Of a stretch of DNA of 8,138 bases, positions 1 to 5,572 are shown in pieces. Source of the DNA: Chloroflexota bacterium. GTDB taxonomy: Bacteria > Chloroflexota > Dehalococcoidia > Lucifugimonadales > JADFKI01. A program made the translations under genes and the position numbers. The notes beneath the pieces were generated by a model. The model ran no database searches, was not told where the DNA came from, and saw nothing but the letters and a program-made list of their open reading frames with translations. Every line of letters starts with the position of its first letter. Position 1 is the stretch's first letter. The stretch lies in contig JADFKI010000172.1 in the NCBI GenBank assembly GCA_022565015.1, positions 1-8,138 of the forward strand. Direction: 5' to 3'.

Positions 1-531
1 TTTAAAGACGAAGACTTCCAACCGACTCATGTCTACTCCAGCCCTCAGAAACGGACCGCCGAGACCGCTCAGATAGTATCAGCCTCCTGGCCCCTCGCGA
101 TCTCCTATTGGGACGACCTTAAGGAGCAGGACATGGGCGTATTTTCGGGACTTACCTGGCCCGAGATCTACAGCCGATACCCGGACATCGCGGAGGAGGT
201 CGAAAGGTCCAGGAACTGGGACCTGGTCGAGGGCGCCGAAACGTTGGCTCAGCGTCGAAGCCGCGGCAGTCGCGTCGTCGAGGGCCTGCTCAATCGACAC
301 GGGAACGATGACCAGGTGCTCGTATTCACCCACGGTGGTATCCTGGCATTCATGATCGCGAACCTCCTCGGCACGGGACGGACCTGGGGTTTAGGCGCGC
401 AGAATACCGGCATCTTCGATTTCAGCCTCGACCTGGAACGCTGGTCTAATGACGGCGACTTGCTCCACAACTCTGCCCTCTGGCGGATCTCGCGATTCAA
501 CGACGCGTCGCACCTATCGGCGCTTCATTAA
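1..531 (+). CDS. Histidine phosphatase family protein (phosphoglycerate mutase-like), 5'-truncated
   Basis: The reading frame is open from the first base of the window and ends at TAA, followed directly by TAG; 176 residues are visible. The family removes phosphate from small phospho-metabolites or phosphoproteins through a phosphohistidine intermediate. Visible hallmarks are YSSPQKRTAETA (about residues 12-23), containing the phosphate-binding Arg18; the LKEQDMGVFSGLTW block (about 40-53), with a likely acid/base Glu42; and VFTHGG (His111, codon at 331-333), the second conserved histidine. The N-terminal RHG motif with the nucleophilic histidine should lie upstream of the window, so activity cannot be judged. 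An internal ATG at 133 would cut off the SSPxxR motif and is not the real start. The substrate cannot be told from sequence, because these enzymes range from phosphoglycerate mutase to broad phosphatases. No convincing terminator follows the stop. Confidence 0.9.
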   Translation, partial: FKDEDFQPTHVYSSPQKRTAETAQIVSASWPLAISYWDDLKEQDMGVFSGLTWPEIYSRYPDIAEEVERSRNWDLVEGAETLAQRRSRGSRVVEGLLNRHGNDDQVLVFTHGGILAFMIANLLGTGRTWGLGAQNTGIFDFSLDLERWSNDGDLLHNSALWRISRFNDASHLSALH

Positions 532-645
532 TAGCCTCTGCTCCAGGGCTGGCGTTGATGGGCATTGCCTGCATCGATGGGACTGAAGGCAATCTGGCGT
601 CCCAATAGAAGTCATGCCCGAGGGTGTGCCAAAACACTTCGTAAT

Positions 646-675
646 TTGCAGCTCGCATTTTCGGAAAAGTATAAA
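646..675 (+). promoter_or_regulatory. Candidate sigma70-type promoter for the small orphan gene
   Basis: TTGCAG (646-651) and TATAAA (670-675) are separated by 18 bases, close to the housekeeping consensus. The area is AT-rich compared with its surroundings. Predicted transcription would begin near 682 and give a leader of about 150 nt before the start at 832. A bulged inverted repeat (GGAAA...TTTCC, 663-683) overlaps the -10 box and could be an operator. This is a motif match only. Confidence 0.5.
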
Positions 676-741
676 AACTTTCCAAAAAACTAGACCTGTT
701 TCAAACTAAGCGGGGTTCTCGACCTTCGTGTATCTTCGTCC

Positions 742-819
742 TATAGTGCCTCCTCGGCCTGGTTAACTGTCTCGTGGGACTAAACCAAAGCCAAAACTTT
801 GTGTTTAGGAGGCACTGTA
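742..819 (+). promoter_or_regulatory. Structured leader: anti-Shine-Dalgarno/Shine-Dalgarno inverted repeat
   Basis: AGTGCCTCCT (745-754) is the exact reverse complement of AGGAGGCACT (807-816). With one G-U pair the RNA stem extends to 13 base pairs (742-754 with 807-819). It would bury the AGGAGG ribosome-binding sequence. The enclosed 52 nt contain a second hairpin, AAAC-CAAAG (782-790) with CTTTG-T-GTTT (797-806, one bulged T), whose 3' end abuts AGGAGG. An alternative pairing of TGGTT (760-764) with AACCA (783-787) would compete with that inner hairpin. The layout fits a translational on/off leader or a structured operator. I do not recognise a known riboswitch class. Confidence 0.4.
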
Positions 820-831
820 CGGGAGGGGAAA

Positions 832-1200
832 TTGCAGCAGACCGATCCGGTCACCAACGAGAACAGCTGGCGAAATGTGGAGTCGGCACTGGTAAGCGCC
901 ATAATGGGTAAGGCGTTGGAGGACGAAGAGGTGAGACCGCCGGAGACACACATAGAGCAGCCCGAGAGGCCGGTCAGGGCGTCGCTGCAACCCAGGCCGC
1001 CGAGACCGGCGACCCAGGCGGATATCCACCACCTGGACAAGATGGTGGCGGTCCTGCGGGATGAGCTGGAGCTACACAGGACGGAGGTCCAACGCCTGCA
1101 CGTGCTTATGCGACGGGAAGCGAGCGGCGAGCCCCGCTACGTCCGGCGCCAGGGCGGTGACGCATGGTGGCGTAAATTCTTGTTACGCGCAGGCTACTAG
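832..1200 (+). CDS. Hypothetical small protein with proline-rich linker, coiled coil and Trp/basic tail
   Basis: I do not recognise a family. The start is set at TTG 832 because GGGAGGGG (821-828) lies 5 nt upstream when measured from its GGAGG core; this gives 122 residues. A TTG at 799 would put AGGAGG inside the gene, and the ATG at 904 has no good ribosome-binding site. Residues 12-30 look helical. Residues 34-62 are rich in Pro, Glu and Arg and probably disordered. Residues 64-95 form a likely amphipathic helix or coiled coil (DIHHLDKMVAVLRDELEL onward). The tail contains AWWRKFLLRAGY, an aromatic and basic segment that could touch membrane or nucleic acid. There is no signal peptide or transmembrane segment. 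It appears to be its own transcript, with a promoter near 646-675 and a terminator at 1214-1236. It sits just upstream of the surface-protein unit, but no functional link is shown. Confidence 0.65.
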   Translation: MQQTDPVTNENSWRNVESALVSAIMGKALEDEEVRPPETHIEQPERPVRASLQPRPPRPATQADIHHLDKMVAVLRDELELHRTEVQRLHVLMRREASGEPRYVRRQGGDAWWRKFLLRAGY

Positions 1201-1213
1201 CCGTGCTTATTCG

Positions 1214-1236
1214 AGGCCCCGGAACCTCCGGGGCCT
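1214..1236 (+). terminator. Rho-independent terminator of the small orphan gene
   Basis: AGGCCCCGG (1214-1222), loop AACCT and CCGGGGCCT (1228-1236) form a perfect 9-bp GC-rich stem 13 nt after the stop codon. A T-rich run follows on the + strand (TTTCATTT, with the stem's last T counted). The opposite strand has no comparable T-tract, so the terminator acts on + strand transcription. Confidence 0.88.
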
Positions 1237-1350
1237 TTCATTTCGACCTGATTCATCAGCTCGTTGCGAGCCGGCGGCATCGCCCGACGACTGCCTCTTA
1301 AGCCGCGAAGACCACACCTACTTCACACCGAGCCCAAACCCCTAACTATA

Positions 1351-1379
1351 TTAAGCGTTCCTTAGCCCCCGGTTATATA
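1351..1379 (+). promoter_or_regulatory. Weak candidate promoter of the four-gene surface-protein unit
   Basis: TATATA (1374-1379) could act as a -10 box, with TTAAGC (1351-1356) 17 bases upstream as a poor -35. Transcription would start near 1386, leaving about 30 nt before the GTG at 1417. The stretch between the terminator and here (about 1245-1345) holds no gene I can support; its only clear structure is a small GCTCG-TTG-CGAGC hairpin at 1259-1271. The unit must start within this gap because the terminator at 1214-1236 precedes it, but the exact boxes are uncertain. Confidence 0.35.
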
Positions 1380-1397
1380 GCACTTGGATATAAGTGC
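1380..1397. repeat. Perfect 6-bp-arm inverted repeat at the promoter/5' end of the surface-protein unit
   Basis: GCACTT (1380-1385) and AAGTGC (1392-1397) are exact reverse complements around the 6-base spacer GGATAT. The repeat lies immediately after the candidate -10 box and 7 bases before the GGAGG Shine-Dalgarno core, which is where a repressor operator or a 5'-end RNA hairpin would sit. Confidence 0.45.
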
Positions 1398-1416
1398 GTT
1401 CGACTGGAGGTACAAG

Positions 1417-1923
1417 GTGCTGCTGGACAAGCTTCGCAGCCTACCGGCCTTTGTATTGGGCTTAATCGGATTCATCATCGTCGTCTCGGCCTCTGGCGTC
1501 GCGACGTTAACCGTGACTACAACGGACACGCTGGTAGACTTCTCGACCGAGAACTTCATCCTGGACCCAGACACGGCCGTGGGGAACAGCACTATCACGA
1601 AAGTCCCGGCAAACCAGGCCGCCATCGGCGATGCGATTGGCTCGCCCGTTGATGCGTCGGCGGGCCTCGGTGCGGTCAACACGGCTCTCACACAAGACGA
1701 CTTCGTCTACCGGTTCGAGGTCAAAGAGCAGCTTGTCGACTCCTGGAGCAGCACCAGGGCTTACGCAATCGAGGTCTTTGGAGACGGTCTGCCCATCGGC
1801 ACGCTATATGTCGACAACGGTGCGGACAACGCAACCACAATAGAGGGCGTTACCGTTCAGATCAGCCTCGGCGCCGGTATACCGGACTCCATCACCATCA
1901 AGGTCCAGCGCACGACGGAGTAG
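1417..1923 (+). CDS. Small membrane-anchored/exported protein, paralog A of the signal-peptidase cluster
   Basis: The start is GTG 1417, with TGGAGG at 1405-1410 (6-nt spacing); an upstream TTG at 1384 falls inside an inverted repeat and has no ribosome-binding site. The product has 168 residues. A short basic N-terminus (KLRS) leads into a hydrophobic helix at about residues 9-28, ending SASGVA, which is either a cleavable signal peptide or a signal anchor. The rest is acidic, rich in Thr, Val and Asp, and probably beta-rich and exported. It is a clear paralog of the next gene: TxTVT after the membrane segment, then ExFxLDxD at identical spacing, and near the C-terminus VFGDGxxxxTLYxxNG followed by EGV and LG. 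I recognise no named family. Because a SipW-type peptidase lies two genes downstream, it is a plausible dedicated substrate, comparable in context but not clearly in sequence to TasA/camelysin. The next gene begins 7 nt after its stop. Confidence 0.75.
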   Translation: MLLDKLRSLPAFVLGLIGFIIVVSASGVATLTVTTTDTLVDFSTENFILDPDTAVGNSTITKVPANQAAIGDAIGSPVDASAGLGAVNTALTQDDFVYRFEVKEQLVDSWSSTRAYAIEVFGDGLPIGTLYVDNGADNATTIEGVTVQISLGAGIPDSITIKVQRTTE

Positions 1924-1930
1924 CCTGCTT

Positions 1931-2458
1931 ATGGACGTATTGGGCCGCCCGGAAGTCCGTTTTGTCGCCGCATCAATTGCGCTGGTGCTGGTGGGCATCG
2001 GCCTGCTACTCGTGTCGGGGGGTGTCGATACCTTTACGGTGACCGGCTCCACTCAACGCCTCGCCGTGGTGGAGGAGCGGTTTACCCTCGATGCCGACGT
2101 GCTCTTCACGCTGGAGGGTCACGAGCTGCAGAACAACGACAGACCATCGAATGCCGAGGCTTGTCCCGGCCGGGAGGCTTCGGGAAACCATCCCATTATT
2201 CGAAACACGCTGGTTAGCGGCAACCTCGTGTACGCCGCTCGGATTACCGAGACCGTACCCACCGCCTGGCCCCTGGACAGGACCTACAAGGTGGATGTAT
2301 TCGGCGACGGCGTTCTTATGACGACGCTCTACCTTACTAATGGCAATGCCAGCGCCAACCAGCAGGAGGGCGTGAGCATGAAGGTGGACCTGGGCGTTGC
2401 ATCGGGTGGCCCCACGAGCTTCAGCACGATCGTGACGAGACTGAATGGCTGCCCGTAG
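1931..2458 (+). CDS. Small membrane-anchored/exported protein, paralog B of the signal-peptidase cluster
   Basis: ATG 1931 has GGAG (1917-1920) 10 nt upstream, inside the end of paralog A, so translation is probably coupled. The product has 175 residues: a short N-terminus (MDVLGRPEVR), a hydrophobic helix at about residues 11-30, then a beta-rich exported domain. Motifs shared with paralog A are TFTVT (34-38), ERFTLDAD (49-56), and VFGDG...TLYLTNG (123-138) with EGV and DLG after it. It differs from A by two cysteines, Cys78 and Cys174, which could form a disulfide if exported, and by a longer insert around residues 62-95. The function is unknown. Gene order suggests an exported subunit processed by the downstream signal peptidase, possibly co-assembling with paralog A. 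The stop codon overlaps the start of the peptidase gene by 14 nt if the ATG at 2445 is used. Confidence 0.75.
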   Translation: MDVLGRPEVRFVAASIALVLVGIGLLLVSGGVDTFTVTGSTQRLAVVEERFTLDADVLFTLEGHELQNNDRPSNAEACPGREASGNHPIIRNTLVSGNLVYAARITETVPTAWPLDRTYKVDVFGDGVLMTTLYLTNGNASANQQEGVSMKVDLGVASGGPTSFSTIVTRLNGCP

Positions 2459-3533
2459 CGGACCGGCGGTCTTGGACCTTCAAGACGCCCAATTGCCCTC
2501 CCAGCTGAAGGCCCGGATGATCAGCGTCCGGCTCGCAATCCTTCTTCTACTATTCGTATACACCGGCCTTTCGGCCTATTCCGGCAGCTTTCTGCCCCTT
2601 CGCCTGGTCAAAGGCGACAGCATGGAGCCCACACTCGCCGCCGGCGACGTCATCCTCTTGAAAAGCGTGCCATTTTCAGGCATCCGAGATGGCGACATCG
2701 TCGCCTACAAAGCCCCTGCCGCCGCCGAAGCGGTCAACGGCCCCAGTACGATACTGCATCGTGTTCAGCGGACCGGCGTGCAGGACGGCTCAAAGGTGCT
2801 TTTCACCAAGGGCGACAACAGCACGGCGGACCCCTGGCCCGTGACCGCCGGCCTGGTTCAGGGGGAGCTGGTGCTCAGGGTTCCCTGGGTCGGCACGCCC
2901 GTCCTCTTCTTGACCAGCAAGAAGGGCATTATCTTCATCTCCATCGCGGTCCTGATTTCGCTGCTGTACATCCCGGCGATGGTGATGTTTCACATGACTG
3001 TACTCCGCAAGGGGGAAGGCGTTCGGAAGGTGCCGCAGCAATCGGCACTTCCCACAGGGCCTGGCGACATCTTGGAGCCCGATTCCGCGGGTAGGCCGAC
3101 GCCCGAAACTGAAGGGGTTGCCTTCGACGCCCGATTGTCTCGAATCTACGCCGCAGGCCCTTCGTCGCACTCGACGGCGGTAGACCTGAGGGGCAGCCAG
3201 GATTCTCCCATCGGCCCCGTCGTGGATGCCGTCGACGGACTTGTCGCCGAGCAGGCGCAAATCCGGCAGTCGATTCTCGAGCTCAGCGATTCGGTATCCA
3301 ACTACGCCGTGCACCTGAAGTCACACACCTCCGCGGTGGAAGCGCTGGCGAGCGTTGCCAAGACGCTCGAAAAGTCGGTGAAGAGGCAGGAGGCGCTAAT
3401 GGAGCGCCAAGAGTCTCGTGCCCGGAGAGAGGATGCCGCCGAAAGAGGACCCGAGGAACGGGCAAGGACTGAAGATAGAGGAACATTCCTGAAGAGGGGC
3501 CCTCTGTTCGGCAAGACGGATGGCCCTCAATGA
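2445..3533 (+). CDS. ER/SipW-type signal peptidase I with C-terminal coiled-coil extension
   Basis: This is a membrane serine protease that removes signal peptides from exported proteins. A transmembrane helix lies at about residues 26-48. KGDSMEPTL carries the nucleophile Ser59. ILHRVQ places His105 where ordinary bacterial enzymes have Lys, marking the ER/archaeal/SipW type. TKGDNSTADPWPV (121-133) supplies conserved Asp124 and Asp129. A second transmembrane helix spans about 161-185. The core therefore ends near residue 190, yet the protein runs to 362: a Pro/Gly-rich stretch (about 195-258), then a long helical, strongly charged region (about 262-340) with coiled-coil character. With two membrane helices and the catalytic domain outside, this tail should be cytoplasmic. 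Start 2445 overlaps the previous gene by 14 nt and has a weak ribosome-binding site; ATG 2517, with GAAGG at 2507-2511, is a credible alternative giving 338 residues. The stop overlaps the next gene's start (ATGA). Confidence 0.92.
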   Translation: MAARSGPAVLDLQDAQLPSQLKARMISVRLAILLLLFVYTGLSAYSGSFLPLRLVKGDSMEPTLAAGDVILLKSVPFSGIRDGDIVAYKAPAAAEAVNGPSTILHRVQRTGVQDGSKVLFTKGDNSTADPWPVTAGLVQGELVLRVPWVGTPVLFLTSKKGIIFISIAVLISLLYIPAMVMFHMTVLRKGEGVRKVPQQSALPTGPGDILEPDSAGRPTPETEGVAFDARLSRIYAAGPSSHSTAVDLRGSQDSPIGPVVDAVDGLVAEQAQIRQSILELSDSVSNYAVHLKSHTSAVEALASVAKTLEKSVKRQEALMERQESRARREDAAERGPEERARTEDRGTFLKRGPLFGKTDGPQ

Positions 3534-5377
3534 GCGGCCACGGGCCCTTCAAAGACGGCAACGGCCGGCCTTGCTTGATGCGGGCTCTCGCTTACGTTGC
3601 GAGGGCCATCTGCGTCGGCGCAATGCTGATGCTCTTCACGGCCGGTTTACCAGGCGCCGCCCTGGCGCAATCCTCGGAAGAACAGGGTAAGCTTTCCGTA
3701 ACGCTGGCCCCGTCAGCCCTCCTGGCCGACGGAGAGACGCATGAGGTACTCTACGTCCAGCTGCTGGGACCTGACGGGTCTCCCCGGCAGGCGTCCGTAC
3801 CTGTACGTGTCTTTCTGGCCAGCGACGGTCCTGAAATCGCGGACCTGCCGGCGGAAGTGATCGTCGAAGCTGCTTCGAGCTACGTTTCCGTGCCCCTTTC
3901 GGTGACCTTCAAGCCGGGCGTCGTTCGTCTTTCGGCAGTCGCCAACGGGTACGAAGACGGTGAAATTGAGCTGGAGACGTTCAGCCGTCTTGGAGCGAAG
4001 CCGCCGTTTACGCTGGACGTTGCGCTGCTGCCACCCACGATCTATCCGGGCGCCTCCGGAATCTTGGCGGTGTCTATCGTGGACGGAAGCGGAGTCCCCT
4101 ATCTCGCGCCCAGGGACGTTGAGGTCGTGCTGACCAGCTCCGCTCCGGAAACCATCGAGGTGCCTCGGAGCCTCGTAATCCCCCGAGGCGACTACTCGAT
4201 GATAATGGAGTGGACGGCGAGAAAATCGGGGGATGTGAACATCACCGCCCAGGCACAATCCGTGGAAGCAGGCGACGCCTGGGTTTCGGTTACGTCGGGC
4301 ACCGAGATGGGAGCGCCGGTCCGAATCAAGGCCTACCCGCTGCTGCCATCCCTGCCGGCCACCGGCTACGAACGTGACGCGGTGATGTTGCAGGCCTTCG
4401 ACGAGCGCCAGAACCCGGTGGAATTTCCGTGCACCGATGTATTCGTGACCTCCTCGGCGCCGCAGGTGGTATCTCTGGCCTCGGTCTCCGCGCCGTCGCC
4501 ATGTGACGCTGCAAGCGCCTATCTGATGTATTCCGTCCGTACCTCTCAGCAGCCTGGCAGCGCCATGATGTCTGCGGCGGTTCCTGGACTGGGGCCGGCC
4601 AACATAGTGCTGACCAGCCACGGGCCAGTGGGGCCGCGTCTCGTGTTGCGGCACGGGCCCGAGCTTCCCCTTGGCACGGACGCGGTCCCGGCGACGATTT
4701 CGATTCAAATCGTCGACTCCAAGGGAGTGCCCGTCTCACTTCACGGCGGTTTCGATGCCACTTTGGTCGCCCAGGGCGCCGACCTTCCCGACAGCGTTGG
4801 CATCCCGGCGGGACAGTCCTTTGTAACCATCCCATCGCCGCATAGCTCTGCGAGCGGGCGCATCTCGATTACCGCCGCCGCACCAGGCCTTCAGGGCGCG
4901 ACGCTGTCCTACGAGACATTGATGCGTGACCTGGACGTCATTTTGGATGTGCCCAGGTTGATCGCGGGCGAGACCGTCGAGATCGTCGCCCGGGTATCTT
5001 CGGCAGACGTGCCTGTAGCCAACGCTGAGGTCTCGTTGGATATAATCGGCCCGCAAAGCGAGACTCTGGCCGCGAAGACCGACGAGGCGGGCAGGGCCGT
5101 CTTCAGCTTTACGCCTATTGCCGAGCTCGACTCAATCAGCCTGTCGGCGCGTTCGGCGTTAGCGGGCTACCGCTCCGGAGGGGCAAGCGCGGAGCTAACG
5201 GTTTCGCGAGCCGTAGGTACTGGGGACACTACTCCATCGAGGCTGCCCTTCATTCTCATATTCGCCTCTATTGGCCTTGTTCTTTCAGCCTATCTGTTCT
5301 ATAACTCCAGCGTCTTCCGCAGGGTAAGGGCAGGGGCGATTAGGCGCACCGTCAGGTCCTTCAGGCCACTAGGCTAG
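3530..5377 (+). CDS. Secreted multi-domain Ig-like surface protein with C-terminal membrane anchor
   Basis: The product has 615 residues. ATG 3530 overlaps the peptidase stop as ATGA, indicating translational coupling; ATG 3578 is a possible alternative start, since the signal peptide lies at about residues 17-47, ending AALAQ. The ectodomain reads as about five beta-sandwich repeats of roughly 95 residues, near 55-153, 160-256, 264-362, 370-464 and 468-558. Each tends to open with an L/V-x-L-type strand, a Pro, and 'G...V.V.' followed by xDxxGxP (for example VSIVDGSGVP, IQIVDSKGVP), as in bacterial Ig-like/invasin-type folds. The last domain has AKTDEAGRAVFSF, typical of such modules. A transmembrane helix at about 572-590 and an Arg-rich tail (RRVR...RRTVR) place the repeats outside the cell. 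The only ectodomain cysteines, Cys301 and Cys325, lie in domain 3. It probably serves as an adhesion, scaffold or envelope anchor for the small exported proteins of the same operon; this role is inferred. Confidence 0.82.
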   Translation: MSGHGPFKDGNGRPCLMRALAYVARAICVGAMLMLFTAGLPGAALAQSSEEQGKLSVTLAPSALLADGETHEVLYVQLLGPDGSPRQASVPVRVFLASDGPEIADLPAEVIVEAASSYVSVPLSVTFKPGVVRLSAVANGYEDGEIELETFSRLGAKPPFTLDVALLPPTIYPGASGILAVSIVDGSGVPYLAPRDVEVVLTSSAPETIEVPRSLVIPRGDYSMIMEWTARKSGDVNITAQAQSVEAGDAWVSVTSGTEMGAPVRIKAYPLLPSLPATGYERDAVMLQAFDERQNPVEFPCTDVFVTSSAPQVVSLASVSAPSPCDAASAYLMYSVRTSQQPGSAMMSAAVPGLGPANIVLTSHGPVGPRLVLRHGPELPLGTDAVPATISIQIVDSKGVPVSLHGGFDATLVAQGADLPDSVGIPAGQSFVTIPSPHSSASGRISITAAAPGLQGATLSYETLMRDLDVILDVPRLIAGETVEIVARVSSADVPVANAEVSLDIIGPQSETLAAKTDEAGRAVFSFTPIAELDSISLSARSALAGYRSGGASAELTVSRAVGTGDTTPSRLPFILIFASIGLVLSAYLFYNSSVFRRVRAGAIRRTVRSFRPLG

Positions 5378-5423
5378 CCCTCTTCACGTCGCAACGCCAT
5401 CCATCGGTCAGCCGTACTGCCCA

Positions 5424-5466
5424 GCCCGAAAACCATTCCGCGTAATCTTCATGGCGGGTGTTTTAT
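5424..5466 (+). terminator. Weak terminator-like hairpin after the surface-protein unit
   Basis: CCCG (5425-5428) can pair with CGGG (5455-5458), and CCAT (5433-5436) with ATGG (5451-5454), separated by a 4-A bulge; TGTTTTAT follows. The stem is imperfect and the loop is 14 nt, so termination would be inefficient if real. Its position, 47 nt past the stop of the Ig-like gene and before the next promoter, is the main support. Confidence 0.3.
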
Positions 5467-5504
5467 CGGCCTTACGCACCTATGTACGGCAAGAGCAGCT
5501 ACGA

Positions 5505-5510
5505 TATAAT
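5505..5510 (+). promoter_or_regulatory. Consensus -10 box (TATAAT) upstream of fbp
   Basis: TATAAT at 5505-5510 matches the housekeeping -10 exactly and sits 62 bases before the fbp start, leaving a leader of about 55 nt. No good -35 is found at 16-19 bases upstream (ATGTAC at 17), and there is no TGn extended -10, so an activator may be needed or the match may be chance. GCCGTAC (5411-5417) and GTACGGC (5484-5490) form a perfect 7-bp inverted repeat whose right arm lies in the -35 region. Confidence 0.5.
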
Positions 5511-5572
5511 CCAGATTGAGCGAGGTCTGGCGCGCGAAGGCGGAATTGTGATGTGAGAGCCAGGAGGCAGAC

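Noticed and set aside
564..593. ATTGCCT...AGGCAAT inverted repeat as a terminator of the histidine phosphatase gene
   Set aside because: The arms are only 7 bp with a 16-nt loop, and no T-tract follows; it is probably chance structure.
497..685. Minus-strand ORF of 62 residues in the gap before the orphan gene
   Set aside because: It would begin at TTG inside the AT-rich promoter hairpin, has no Shine-Dalgarno, overlaps the end of the histidine phosphatase and shows no recognisable motif.
1061..1345. + strand ORF of 94 residues overlapping the orphan gene's end and its terminator
   Set aside because: It reads through the strong terminator in another frame, is rich in Ser/Arg/Pro without domain character, and is best explained as a shadow of the real gene.
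1417..2458. Paralogs A and B as type IV pilins
   Set aside because: They have a hydrophobic N-terminal helix but no prepilin peptidase motif (G|xxxxE at the helix start), and the neighbouring peptidase is a signal peptidase I, not a prepilin peptidase.
2790..3314. Long minus-strand ORF (174 residues) opposite the signal peptidase gene
   Set aside because: It is antisense to a clearly recognised gene and its composition (Arg/Gly/His-rich) is typical of the reverse complement of GC-rich coding DNA.
3713..4708. Minus-strand ORF of 331 residues opposite the Ig-like gene
   Set aside because: The product is extremely Arg/His/Gly-rich with no domains, while the + strand frame has a signal peptide, repeats and a membrane anchor; it is a GC-driven shadow.
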